64,000 bases of DNA. Origin: UBA11098 sp041671525 (GTDB lineage: Bacteria > Patescibacteriota > Minisyncoccia > Moranbacterales > UBA2206). Under the pieces are notes generated by a model. The model was not told where the DNA came from and ran no database searches. It saw only the letters and a list, made by a program, of their open reading frames with translations. This document shows, piece by piece, positions 40,356-48,650 of this stretch (position 1 is its first letter; the number at the start of each line of letters is the position of its first letter). Location of the stretch: assembly GCA_041671525.1 (NCBI GenBank), contig JBAZBJ010000003.1, positions 1 to 64,000 on the forward strand, read 5' to 3'. A program made the position numbers and the translations under genes.

Positions 40356-40685
40356 TTACATCGCACTAACTATAAATAATATAAATAAAACGCCTATGTT
40401 TATTATCACTACCTCCAACCAATAAGTAAAAGTTTTTTTATTATTATCCAATTTTATAACAGCCTTATTCCTTCTATAATCAAATAAATCACGCAATGTC
40501 AATGCTATAAAGTAAAGACCGTAGATCATCGCACAGAAACCTAAATAACCAAATCTAAAACATACTGAATCAACTCTGCTATCGACTAATAGATCACATG
40601 ACTGTGGCGTATAGTGATAAATAATAGGCATCACTATTGAGAGTAAAAATATACCTACTAAAAATCTAATAAAAATCCCTTTCAT
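40356..40685 (-). CDS. Small membrane protein (109 aa)
   Basis: Three predicted membrane segments (IRFLVGIFLLSIVMPIIYHY; FGYLGFCAMIYGLYFIALTL; VVIINIGVLFILFIVSAM). No family recognised. AT-rich compared with the genes on both sides, hinting at a different origin. It lies between malic enzyme and trxB in the same orientation. Confidence 0.6.
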   Translation of the reverse strand: MKGIFIRFLVGIFLLSIVMPIIYHYTPQSCDLLVDSRVDSVCFRFGYLGFCAMIYGLYFIALTLRDLFDYRRNKAVIKLDNNKKTFTYWLEVVIINIGVLFILFIVSAM

Positions 40686-40701
40686 TTTTTTGTTTTATGG
40701 A

Positions 40702-41631
40702 TTATTTTTTACTCAATTTCAATTTCCGATACAAACTGCCAGCTGCCACCGCTCCTTCGGCGACGGCGGTGATGATTTGGCGGAATTTGTTGGATCCGGT
40801 CGTCACGTCGCCGGCGGCGAAGACCATGTCCACGTTGGTCGCTTGAGTCTGATCAACCACAATATAGCTTTGTTCATCCAGCGCCACGCCCAGATTCTGC
40901 GCGATGGTCACGCCCGGCGTGGTACCCACTTCAATGAAAACGCCTTGCACTGACAACCCCTTTTCTCCCGGCGCGTCCAGTTCTTCATAGACGATGCCAG
41001 TCACTTTTTCGTCACCCTTGATTTCTTTGATATTTTTACAGCAAAACATTTCTATTTTCGGATTAGCTTTCAATTGTTCCGCCCAAGAAGGCTCCCAATT
41101 GCAAGGTTCGCGGTACAGAAGATAAACTTTGTTGGCAAATTCTGTCAGATGGATGGTTGCGGTCGCCGCCGCGTCGCCGCCACCGACGACCACCACGTCT
41201 TTCCCGCGAAAAAACATTGCGTCGCAGGTCGCGCAATAGGACACGCCCTTGCCGATGAATTTGTCCTCGCCCGGCACATTCATTTTGCGCGCCTTCATAC
41301 CCAAGGCCAGAATGATGCTTTTGGCCTGATATATTTCTGTGCCAGCTTTGATTTCAAAACCTTCTGCATTTTTCACCACTGACGACACGTCCGATTCAAC
41401 GATCTGCGCGCCCAGATGATGCGCGTGATGCTGGAATTTTTCCATCAAGGTTTTGCCGGGAATGGAAATTTCGCCGGCCCAGTTTTCAATTTCGGAAGCC
41501 TCCGTCACCTGCCCGCCGATTTCATTGCCAATGACCAAATGCTCCAATTTGTAGCGCGAAGCATAAATCGAAGCCCCCAGCCCCGCCGGACCAGCACCAA
41601 CAATGATTAAATCATAAATTTTGTCTGCCAT
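40702..41631 (-). CDS. trxB: Thioredoxin reductase-like flavoprotein
   Basis: A 309-residue FAD protein. GAGPAGLGASIYASR (12-26) binds FAD, CATC (133-136) is the redox-active disulfide, and VVVGGGDAAATATIHL is the second nucleotide-binding fold. The HRRxxxR motif that binds NADPH phosphate in classical enzymes is replaced by YREPCNWEPSW, so the electron donor may be NADH or another carrier. It reduces the thioredoxin encoded 11 bases upstream, most probably as one operon with trxA and the DsbD-like gene. Confidence 0.93.
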   Translation of the reverse strand: MADKIYDLIIVGAGPAGLGASIYASRYKLEHLVIGNEIGGQVTEASEIENWAGEISIPGKTLMEKFQHHAHHLGAQIVESDVSSVVKNAEGFEIKAGTEIYQAKSIILALGMKARKMNVPGEDKFIGKGVSYCATCDAMFFRGKDVVVVGGGDAAATATIHLTEFANKVYLLYREPCNWEPSWAEQLKANPKIEMFCCKNIKEIKGDEKVTGIVYEELDAPGEKGLSVQGVFIEVGTTPGVTIAQNLGVALDEQSYIVVDQTQATNVDMVFAAGDVTTGSNKFRQIITAVAEGAVAAGSLYRKLKLSKK

Positions 41632-41642
41632 AGTTGTATTTC

Positions 41643-41957
41643 TTATGCGTTACTTAGAGCCTCTTTCAATGCGTCAACGTTTTGCACGCCGACAAATTCT
41701 TTGACCACTTTGCCGCCTTTGAAAATCTTCAACGCCGGAATCGACATAATGCCATATTTTTGCGCAGTCTCGGAGTGCTCATCGACATTGATTTTCCCCA
41801 CCTTAGCCCTGCCCTCCATCTGCTTAGCCAGATCCTCAATGATCGGTCCCATCATCTGGCACGGCCCGCACCACGGCGCCCAAAAATCCACCAGCACTGC
41901 CTTGTCGCTTTTGAGAACTTCTTGATCAAAATTTTGATCGGTAAGTGTTACTTCCAT
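41643..41957 (-). CDS. trxA: Thioredoxin
   Basis: A 104-residue thioredoxin with the canonical active site FWAPWCGPCQMM and the cis-Pro segment MSIPALKIFKGGK. I prefer the ATG at 41957; a TTG five codons earlier overlaps a 14-bp palindrome (GCTGCAATTGCAGC, 41966-41979). Located between the reductase and the CcdA/DsbD-like gene, so it probably feeds both cytoplasmic reduction and electron export across the membrane. Confidence 0.95.
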   Translation of the reverse strand: MEVTLTDQNFDQEVLKSDKAVLVDFWAPWCGPCQMMGPIIEDLAKQMEGRAKVGKINVDEHSETAQKYGIMSIPALKIFKGGKVVKEFVGVQNVDALKEALSNA

Positions 41958-41993
41958 ATTTTTTGGCTGCAATTGCAGCGTATTAAAAAATTA

Positions 41994-43094
41994 TTATAAC
42001 CACTCGCTCAATAGATAGACGCCGATGAAAAGCATCACCGCCCCGGCGACCGCGTGCAGAAGTTTGACATTATTTTTTCTGATTTCATCCAGCTTGCCTA
42101 GTTTCAGACCAAAATACATGCCCAGAGTGATCAATACCATCGGCAGGACAAATATAAAATTATACAAGAACAGCAACGAAATGGTCCGTGACAAGTTTTC
42201 TTTTTCCGCCAAAAGTCCCAACACTACGATGTATGGTCCGCTGGTGCAGGGCAGCAGAAAAAGACTCACCAAAAATCCGGCGCCCAACGCTCCGAGCGGA
42301 CTGGTCACGTGTTTCAGGATCGCTTGCATTTTTGGCCGCCAGCTGAAAGGCACTTCCATCACGAAAAATTTTCCGTGCCAAAAGGCGTCCTTCAGATTGG
42401 CCAGCCCGATGAGGATCGCGATGACGCCCACCACGATGGAAATTATTTGCGGCAGATTAAAAACTGTGATTGTTTTATAAAGTCCCAGCCCCATCAAGAA
42501 GTACGATATAAAAACGGAAAGTGAGAACAATAACCCGGCCATCAAAGCTCTGCGCTTCCCGCTGGAAGAAAGCACCGTAGCAACCAACAGAATCAAGACG
42601 GCGAACGCGCAAGGGTTGATCGCGTCAACCAAGGCCGCACCGACCAAAATCGGCAAAGAGATATTCGCGGATTCTCCTGCAGGAACCGTTGCGCCTGCTT
42701 TTTTCTGCTGCTCTAGTGCGCTTTTCAGTGATTCCGGATCGGGAAAATTCGCCGCTTCAACCGCCTCGATGTCCCGCACAAAATTATCAATAATTGATTG
42801 GTCGCCAATCAGCATTTTTGTATCGAAAAAAATGACCGGATAACCTCTTTTTTCCGACTCAACACCGAAGGCGTCAAAAAATTTGTTCAACTGACTGAAA
42901 TTTTCCGGACTGTCCACCACGACCTTCTTGATTTCATATTTGTCATAAATTCCATTGCTCTGGAAATATTCATTAACCTTGACGCAATGCACGCAAGTTT
43001 CACTGTAAAAATACAAAGCCTTCTTTTGCGGTGTTTGCGCAGCCACAGCTAATGGCATGATCAGAATCATTAAAAATAGAATTGCCTTTTTCAT
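41994..43094 (-). CDS. DsbD/CcdA-like membrane electron carrier with a thioredoxin-like domain
   Basis: A 366-residue protein. A signal peptide (residues 1-19) precedes a thioredoxin-like domain carrying ETCVHCVKV (CxxC). The C-terminal membrane part has about six helices with the paired cysteines INPCAFAVLIL and LPCTSGPYIV, the CcdA/DsbD hallmark. It would carry reducing power from cytoplasmic thioredoxin to extracytoplasmic disulfides. The domain order (thioredoxin-like domain first) differs from E. coli DsbD. Confidence 0.88.
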   Translation of the reverse strand: MKKAILFLMILIMPLAVAAQTPQKKALYFYSETCVHCVKVNEYFQSNGIYDKYEIKKVVVDSPENFSQLNKFFDAFGVESEKRGYPVIFFDTKMLIGDQSIIDNFVRDIEAVEAANFPDPESLKSALEQQKKAGATVPAGESANISLPILVGAALVDAINPCAFAVLILLVATVLSSSGKRRALMAGLLFSLSVFISYFLMGLGLYKTITVFNLPQIISIVVGVIAILIGLANLKDAFWHGKFFVMEVPFSWRPKMQAILKHVTSPLGALGAGFLVSLFLLPCTSGPYIVVLGLLAEKENLSRTISLLFLYNFIFVLPMVLITLGMYFGLKLGKLDEIRKNNVKLLHAVAGAVMLFIGVYLLSEWL

Positions 43095-43106
43095 AATTTT
43101 TTACTA

Positions 43107-43201
43107 CTACAAATTTGCAAATCAAGTACAAATCTGCAAATCACTTGTTTTAATTTTTTTTGGAACATTTGTAAATTTGTAAAAGATTTGTATATTTGTA
43201 G
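43107..43201. repeat. 95-bp ACAAAT-family hairpin, empty copy (uppS-DsbD-like)
   Basis: Left arm CTACAAATTTGCAAATCAAG..., right arm ...AAAAGATTTGTATATTTGTAG; ends 3 bases from the uppS stop. Same element as 18575-18668. Confidence 0.85.
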
Positions 43202-43203
43202 GG

Positions 43204-43917
43204 TTATTTCCCGAATCTTCTTTGCCTCCGCGCGTACTCATCCAGCGCTTCTTGAAATCTTTCCGGTCCGAAATCCGGATACATTTCTTCGGCAAAATAG
43301 AGTTGCGCATCAGCCGTTTCCCACATCATAAAACCGGCGCTGTTGTGAGGCTCTCCCCCTGTGCGGATAAGATAATCCACAGTTGGCACGTCCCGCGTCA
43401 TCAGATTGGCTTTGATCACCTCACTGGTAATTTTCAAGCCTTTCTCACAATTGTTCACGATGTTTTGAACGGCTTGTAGCATATCATCATCGCCTTCATA
43501 CGCCAGCATAAAATTCAACATTTTCTTTTGGTAATGTTTGGTTCTCTCTATCCCTTCTTGTAAAATTTTCTTCAATGATTCCGGAAACTGCTCCTCCCAA
43601 CGCCCGATAATGCTAATGCGCGTTTCATTCTCGTGAATTTCCGCGCCATCAATCAGCTTTTTAAAATATTTTTCATAAATCCCCAAAAGAGCCATTTTTT
43701 CGCTCATGGAACGTTTGTTCAGATTATCCAAAGATGATCCCCAAAACGTGATACAATCAATCCCCTGATTCAGGGCAAAGCGCACCAGTTTTTCCGTATT
43801 CTTGGCGCCTTCCTCGTGTCCATCCCACGGCTCCAGTCCTTTACCTTTCGCCCAACGGCGATTGCCATCCGGAATGATGGCGACATGCTTGGGCAAATTT
43901 TGCGTTTCTTTATCCAT
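43204..43917 (-). CDS. uppS: Undecaprenyl diphosphate synthase-like cis-prenyltransferase
   Basis: A 237-residue cis-prenyltransferase producing the lipid carrier for cell-wall precursors. HVAIIPDGNRRWAKGKGLEP contains the catalytic Asp (residue 17). The late motif, usually RTSGExRxSNFLLWQ, reads RTGGEPHNSAGFMMWE, and the FSxENW motif reads FWGSSLDNLN, so it is a divergent member whose chain length may differ. It adjoins a trans-prenyltransferase gene, giving a two-enzyme isoprenoid unit. Confidence 0.9.
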   Translation of the reverse strand: MDKETQNLPKHVAIIPDGNRRWAKGKGLEPWDGHEEGAKNTEKLVRFALNQGIDCITFWGSSLDNLNKRSMSEKMALLGIYEKYFKKLIDGAEIHENETRISIIGRWEEQFPESLKKILQEGIERTKHYQKKMLNFMLAYEGDDDMLQAVQNIVNNCEKGLKITSEVIKANLMTRDVPTVDYLIRTGGEPHNSAGFMMWETADAQLYFAEEMYPDFGPERFQEALDEYARRQRRFGK

Positions 43918-43976
43918 GTGTGAATATTACTCTAAATTTAAAAAGTGGGCAATCGGAAAATTCAACCAAAAACAGC

Positions 43977-45044
43977 CTACAATTCCCGCTCAATCATGTA
44001 ATCCGCGATGTCGTTCAAAAAATCCTTAGCTTCTTTGCTGATTTGCACTTTTTCGAGTTCTTGCTTGGCTCTCAAAACCAACCCATGTGACAACTTTTTG
44101 GCATATTCATAGGCACCGGTTGCCTGCATGATATCCTGAAATTTTTCAATATCATCTTTGGACAAATCCGTTTTGCCCAACAACGCATCCAGAATTTTTC
44201 GCTGCGTCCGATCAGCTTTGGCTTTGGCTCGCGCCACCAGTAGCGTCTGCTTGCCTTCGATGATGTCTGCCCCAACTTTCTTGCCGAGTTTCTGCTCCGA
44301 CCCAAAAATCCCCAACAGATCGTCTTGGATCTGAAAAGCGGTACCCAATGGAATCGCATATTGACTCAAGCCTTTGATGATTTCTTCTTTGGCGCCGCCC
44401 AGAATCGCGCCCAGATGCAGCGGTCCTTCCACCGTATATTTGGCCGTCTTGTTCTCATACATTTTCAGAATATCCTTTTCCGTCGCCTTGCCCCGATATT
44501 CAATATAGATGTCCTGTGATTGTCCGATAACGGTCAGGGAAACGATGGTCTGCAATTTCGCCAGCGCCTGCATGATTCGTTCCGGCTTGAACTGTGACTC
44601 AAAAATAATCTGATTGCCCAATGCGCCGACCATGTCACCGATGATGATCGCCATGGAATTGCCAAAATGTTCAAAGTCCTTATTTTTAAAAAGTTTTTTT
44701 CCCAAGTTTTCATAGCGCACATGCACCGCGTCGATGCCGTGCCGCGTGTCATCGCGATCCATAATATCATCATGGATCAACAAAAAAATATGGATCAGCT
44801 CCATGCTCACCGCCGCCCGGAGCATCTTCTCTTTTTCTTTGCCGCCCGACGCAAGATAACCGAAATACATGAAAGCCGGCCGCAGTCTTTTCCCGCCCGC
44901 CATGACCAATTTTTTGACATACTTGATCGATTCAGCCATGACCGCATCGCGTTTGGCCGTTTCTTTGATTATCCGATCGAGATACTTTTCAATCTCCACG
45001 TCGATTTTCCGCTTAAAATCCTCCAGTGCCGCCAATTTACCCAT
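43977..45044 (-). CDS. Trans-polyprenyl diphosphate synthase
   Basis: A 355-residue class I prenyltransferase. GGKRLRPAFMYFGYLAS is the substrate-binding segment, HDDIMDRDDTRHG holds the first Asp-rich motif (DDIMD), and QIQDDLLGIFG the second, where the usual final Asp is replaced by Gly. KTAKYTVEGPLHLGA is also conserved. It makes geranylgeranyl-type or longer chains. I chose ATG at 45044 rather than a TTG two codons earlier. It supplies the allylic primer for the cis-prenyltransferase downstream. Confidence 0.9.
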   Translation of the reverse strand: MGKLAALEDFKRKIDVEIEKYLDRIIKETAKRDAVMAESIKYVKKLVMAGGKRLRPAFMYFGYLASGGKEKEKMLRAAVSMELIHIFLLIHDDIMDRDDTRHGIDAVHVRYENLGKKLFKNKDFEHFGNSMAIIIGDMVGALGNQIIFESQFKPERIMQALAKLQTIVSLTVIGQSQDIYIEYRGKATEKDILKMYENKTAKYTVEGPLHLGAILGGAKEEIIKGLSQYAIPLGTAFQIQDDLLGIFGSEQKLGKKVGADIIEGKQTLLVARAKAKADRTQRKILDALLGKTDLSKDDIEKFQDIMQATGAYEYAKKLSHGLVLRAKQELEKVQISKEAKDFLNDIADYMIEREL

Positions 45045-45135
45045 ACCCAAAGCTTATAATTTACGTACCCCCATTTTACCTCAAATCCGGAAAAAATCAA
45101 AAAACCGCCAGGTGATGGATTATTTCGAAAAAATC

Positions 45136-46800
45136 CTAAAAATCCAACAATTTTTTGAAATCAGTCTGCATGATTTCCGCTTGATTACTTTCCTTACTCT
45201 TGGCCAATTTTCTAAGTTTATTTTTTATTTCCTTAACTCTTTTTTCCGCCTCTTCCAAGGGCTCATCTTTTGTGGAATATAAATCTTCGGAAACCAATTC
45301 TTGCAAAACCCTTAAACCATCCCTGATTTCATTAATTTTGCTAATTTGTTCTTCACTTAAATCTTTTATTTGCGAAATATCCTCATTTTCATCGCCAGCA
45401 ATTAGCCGCATCAAAAATTTATTGCGCGTGTTGTCCGTTAGCCTTTCAAGAAAATCCAAAATGTGATAATAACGTATTTTAACTTTATTATCTTCAAACT
45501 CCACTTCCTCATTTTCAATTTTTGGACCATTTAAGCATAGGAAAATAACTTCTCCACCTTGGGGATATTCCTTACTTATAATTTTTGAATAATTTCTTCT
45601 ATCTTTCTCAATGTTCCCAGAGATGGTTTGTAATTTAACATCGATAATTAATGCTTTTTTATCTCCTTCAAAAAATAGATCTGGTTTTCTGCGATTAAAA
45701 TTTTTTTCGATATATAAATTTTTATTGTTAGCGATTTTCAATATATTTTCGATTGAATATTGCAAGGCTAGCCCTTTATTGAAATAGATGCTTTCAATTT
45801 TCTCAGGAAATAACATCTTCATCATTTTGTGATATTTTGTTTCATCATCTCCAGATTCCTTTTTAACAAAGCTCTTGAATGCGATATAAAACGAATTTGC
45901 ACCATTTTCAATATATTCCTTGTCTCTGAATATTCTATTAATGGATACGTTGTGCCATTCTGGATGTTGATCCCATTCTAATTTATAGTCATCAAATATG
46001 TAGTCCTTGCGATATATTAATTTTGGTGGAAAAAAATGTTCAATAATTTCCTTGCGTCTTTTCTCGTCTCCACCTGATTCCCTTTCGGCAAAATCAAACA
46101 ATGCATTATAAAACGATCTTCCTCCATCTTTAATAATTTTCTTATCCTTTGTTATTTTGTGAGTAGAAATTCCATGCCATTCCGGATGTTGATTCCATTC
46201 TTTGATATAATCGTTAAATGTGTACTCTTTGCGCTCCACATACCTAGGTGGAAAAAAATGTTCAATAATTTCCTTGCGTCTTTTCTCGTCTCCACCTGAT
46301 TTTCCTTTAGCAAAAGAAGCAAGCGCCACATAAAAAGATTTTCCACCGTTCTCAATATTTTTATTGTCCGTTCTTATTTGATTGATGGATATTTCATGCC
46401 ATTCCGGATGTTGATTCCATTCTTTGACATAATCACTAAGCCTGTAGCTTTTACGCTCTACATATCTAGATGGAAAAAAACGCTCAATAATTTCCTTACG
46501 TTTTTTTTCATCTCCGCCTGATTCTTTTTTAGCAAAAGAAAGCAATTCCCTATAAAATAACCCCCCGACATCTTTAATTTCTTCCTTTTTTTGTATTTCA
46601 TGAGTAGATAGCCCGTGCCACTCAGGATGCTCTTCCCATTCCCTTTCAAAGTCAGTAGATTTGTAATTTTTTTTATTTATTCTCTGGTTTGATTTTTCTT
46701 CAAATTCTACTGAATTATTTTCTTTTTCCCCATTTTTAATCTCCGGGCTTCCGTTTGCCCTTAGCGGTTGCGGAAAACTAGGTCTAGCTTCGTTAAACAT
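45136..46800 (-). CDS. Four-repeat (HPEWH) protein with a PD-(D/E)XK-nuclease-like domain
   Basis: A 554-residue protein I cannot assign to a known family. Four tandem repeats of 73-74 residues span about 45-336; each has EWxxHPEWH, S(T/I)(H/N)xI, SFYxAxxSF, (K/E)xSGGDE and a basic helix ending FFPP. HPEWH starts at 58, 131, 205 and 279. Next comes a domain with NRRKPDLFFEGDKKALIIDV, then K389: P373-D374, D387-x-K389 fit PD-(D/E)XK nucleases. The C terminus is a charged helix. The DNA of repeats 2-4 is highly similar at exactly 222-bp spacing, indicating recent duplication. Low GC compared with its neighbours. Modular nucleic-acid recognition is an inference. Confidence 0.75.
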   Translation of the reverse strand: MFNEARPSFPQPLRANGSPEIKNGEKENNSVEFEEKSNQRINKKNYKSTDFEREWEEHPEWHGLSTHEIQKKEEIKDVGGLFYRELLSFAKKESGGDEKKRKEIIERFFPSRYVERKSYRLSDYVKEWNQHPEWHEISINQIRTDNKNIENGGKSFYVALASFAKGKSGGDEKRRKEIIEHFFPPRYVERKEYTFNDYIKEWNQHPEWHGISTHKITKDKKIIKDGGRSFYNALFDFAERESGGDEKRRKEIIEHFFPPKLIYRKDYIFDDYKLEWDQHPEWHNVSINRIFRDKEYIENGANSFYIAFKSFVKKESGDDETKYHKMMKMLFPEKIESIYFNKGLALQYSIENILKIANNKNLYIEKNFNRRKPDLFFEGDKKALIIDVKLQTISGNIEKDRRNYSKIISKEYPQGGEVIFLCLNGPKIENEEVEFEDNKVKIRYYHILDFLERLTDNTRNKFLMRLIAGDENEDISQIKDLSEEQISKINEIRDGLRVLQELVSEDLYSTKDEPLEEAEKRVKEIKNKLRKLAKSKESNQAEIMQTDFKKLLDF

Positions 46801-46828
46801 ATCCTGATTTTTACATTTTTACCTTCCT

Positions 46829-46858
46829 ATTGTACCAATTCCCAGACAAAAACCCAAA
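46829..46858 (-). promoter_or_regulatory. Possible promoter of the repeat-nuclease gene
   Basis: TACAAT (46829-46834) preceded after 18 bases by a weak TTTGGG. The TTGGTACAATAG stretch is the same as in the corA promoter. Confidence 0.45.
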
Positions 46859-46888
46859 TAAAAAAAGAGGCTAGCATGTGCCAGCCCC
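46855..46888 (-). terminator. Terminator overlapping the end of the 117-residue gene
   Basis: GGGGCTGGC / GCTAGCCTC (9 pairs including two G-U) with a 4-base loop, followed by seven T on the minus strand. The stem includes the last codons and the TAG stop. Confidence 0.8.
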
Positions 46889-47224
46889 TTTTGCCTTCTT
46901 TTCTAGGATCTCCTTCAGATCCTGCATTGCCCGCACGGTTTTGCGGGAAGGATTTCTTCTCTTGTAGAGGTCCCATTCCTGCAATGGACCCTTATTAACT
47001 ATTCGGAAAACTTTGAACTTGAAGGGGAACGCCTTCTTGTTCTTCTGCAGAAAAGAAACAAACTCGAATTTTACTTCCCAGACATTGTGCTCCTTGCCTT
47101 TGTTGTCCTTGAGAATCATCTGATTCTCCGCTGTCCCCTCGCCTCTCTTGGCAAGTTCTACAGCCAATGCCTCATTGGTGAAAGCATCACCTTCAATAAA
47201 CCACCGCGTTAATTTTCCTTTCAC
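46871..47224 (-). CDS. Unrecognised protein (117 aa, GTG start)
   Basis: A basic 117-residue protein (begins MKGKLTRWFIEGDAF) with KEHNVWEVKFEFVSFLQKNK and a C-terminal helix. No family recognised. TAGGAGG precedes GTG by 8 bases. Its consensus promoter and early leader closely match those of 53297-53863 although the proteins are unrelated. A small hairpin (GGCC ... GGCC, about 47250-47265) lies in the leader just before the ribosome site. Confidence 0.7.
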   Translation of the reverse strand: MKGKLTRWFIEGDAFTNEALAVELAKRGEGTAENQMILKDNKGKEHNVWEVKFEFVSFLQKNKKAFPFKFKVFRIVNKGPLQEWDLYKRRNPSRKTVRAMQDLKEILEKKAKGAGTC

Positions 47225-47303
47225 GAATTTATCCTCCTATTTTGATTGGCCTTGAAAAAGGCCATAATTTATAATAAAAAACAATCCTCAACTGTGATTG
47301 TTC

Positions 47304-47332
47304 ATTATACTCCTATTTAACAATTTTGTCAA
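47304..47332 (-). promoter_or_regulatory. Consensus promoter of the 117-residue gene
   Basis: TTGACA (47327-47332) and TATAAT (47304-47309), both perfect, separated by 17 bases. AAATAGGAG before and ACAATCACAGT after the -10 are shared with 53929-53957. Confidence 0.92.
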
Positions 47333-47342
47333 TGCCCAAACA

Positions 47343-48644
47343 TTACACCTCCCCCACCGGGATTTTTTTCCATTCGTCGTTTTGGCGACACAGGAGTTCG
47401 TCGGCTTTGAGTGAAGTCGCCATGATTTCTTCGACGACTTTTTCCATGCGCATGCCTTGAGAACCTTTGACGAGGATCAAATCATCCGCCTGGACAATTT
47501 CTTGCAATTTTCGGCCGGCCTCCAGCGAATTTTTGAAGGAAAAAATATTTTCTTTGGGAAAATTATTTTTCAGCAGTTCTTCCGCTGCAAACTGCATCCG
47601 CGTCCCGACCGCAAAAAAAAGATTGCCCTTACTTTCCAAAAACTTTTTAGCCACACTGCGATGGCCCCTTTCCGTTTCCGTTCCCAGCTCCAGCATGTCG
47701 CCCATGACCGCGATTTTGCGTTTAGCGGAAATTTCGCCCAACACGCTGAGCGCCGCCACTGCGGACGTCGGCGAAGAATTGTAGCTGTCATCGATGATTA
47801 AAGAATTTTTTATGCCGGGCAGCAGATTCATGCGCCCGCAAGGCGGTACAAAATTTTTGAGCGCCGCAGCAATTTCCACCAGATTAAGGCCGAACCACAC
47901 ACCGGTTGCCGCCGCGACCAACGCCGAATAGATCTGATGCTTCGCCAACACCGAGTCCAACCGCACCGGGATAGTCGTGCCCTTGTAATTCAATTTGAAA
48001 CTCAATCCCTTGATTTCTTTTCCGCTTTCATCCGCATAGACAAAAGCCGGGTCAGTCGCGCGCATCTCCGCTTCAGCGACAAAGCCGATAGTTGTAAGTT
48101 CGGCTTTCAGCTGCTCACTCATCTTTGCCACATGGGGATTATCAATATTCAGGATTGCCAGATTTTTTTCAAGCAACTTTCTAATCAGAGTGCCTTTTTC
48201 TCGGCCGACATCTTCCACGTTTTTGAAAAATTCGATGTGGCTCAGTGACACATCAGTCACAATCCCAACATCCGATCGGATAAAACTTGTCAGATATTCA
48301 ATATCGCCCGGACGATCCGCACCCATCTCCAAGATCAAAATTTCCGGATACTCTATCGGCAGCACCATAACCACGATCCACTTCAAAAAAACTCCCATCC
48401 AGCCAAAAAGCGAACTATTGCCACTGCTTGCACCGATGATTGTGAGCGGAATGCCGATTTCGTTGTTGTAATTTTTTTCGTTCCGCCTGACGCGATATTG
48501 ACTTCCCAGCACGGCAAAAATTGCCTCCTTGGTCGAGGTTTTGCCGACCGAGCCGGTCACACTGACAATCTTGGGATTATATTTTTTCAACACCCAGATC
48601 GCCATCGTTCGGAGTATTTTTTGTAATATTTTCAATCTTGACAT
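47343..48644 (-). CDS. murF: UDP-N-acetylmuramoyl-tripeptide--D-alanyl-D-alanine ligase (MurF-like)
   Basis: A 433-residue Mur ligase. The ATP loop VTGSVGKTSTKEAI (about 29-42), LEMGADRPGDIEYLTSFI, the catalytic HIEFFKNVEDVGREKGTLI and DDSYNSSPTSAVAAL are MurF features. It adds D-Ala-D-Ala to the peptidoglycan precursor. An N-terminal hydrophobic stretch of the usual UDP-binding domain is shortened. Last gene of the dcw cluster, 6 bases after ftsI. Confidence 0.92.
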   Translation of the reverse strand: MSRLKILQKILRTMAIWVLKKYNPKIVSVTGSVGKTSTKEAIFAVLGSQYRVRRNEKNYNNEIGIPLTIIGASSGNSSLFGWMGVFLKWIVVMVLPIEYPEILILEMGADRPGDIEYLTSFIRSDVGIVTDVSLSHIEFFKNVEDVGREKGTLIRKLLEKNLAILNIDNPHVAKMSEQLKAELTTIGFVAEAEMRATDPAFVYADESGKEIKGLSFKLNYKGTTIPVRLDSVLAKHQIYSALVAAATGVWFGLNLVEIAAALKNFVPPCGRMNLLPGIKNSLIIDDSYNSSPTSAVAALSVLGEISAKRKIAVMGDMLELGTETERGHRSVAKKFLESKGNLFFAVGTRMQFAAEELLKNNFPKENIFSFKNSLEAGRKLQEIVQADDLILVKGSQGMRMEKVVEEIMATSLKADELLCRQNDEWKKIPVGEV

Positions 48645-48650
48645 ATATAT

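Noticed and set aside
45136..46800. Reading the tandem repeats as a TAL-effector or pentatricopeptide array.
   Set aside because: Repeat length (73-74 residues) and motifs do not fit TALE (33-35) or PPR (35) units; only the general idea of modular binding is kept, as inference.
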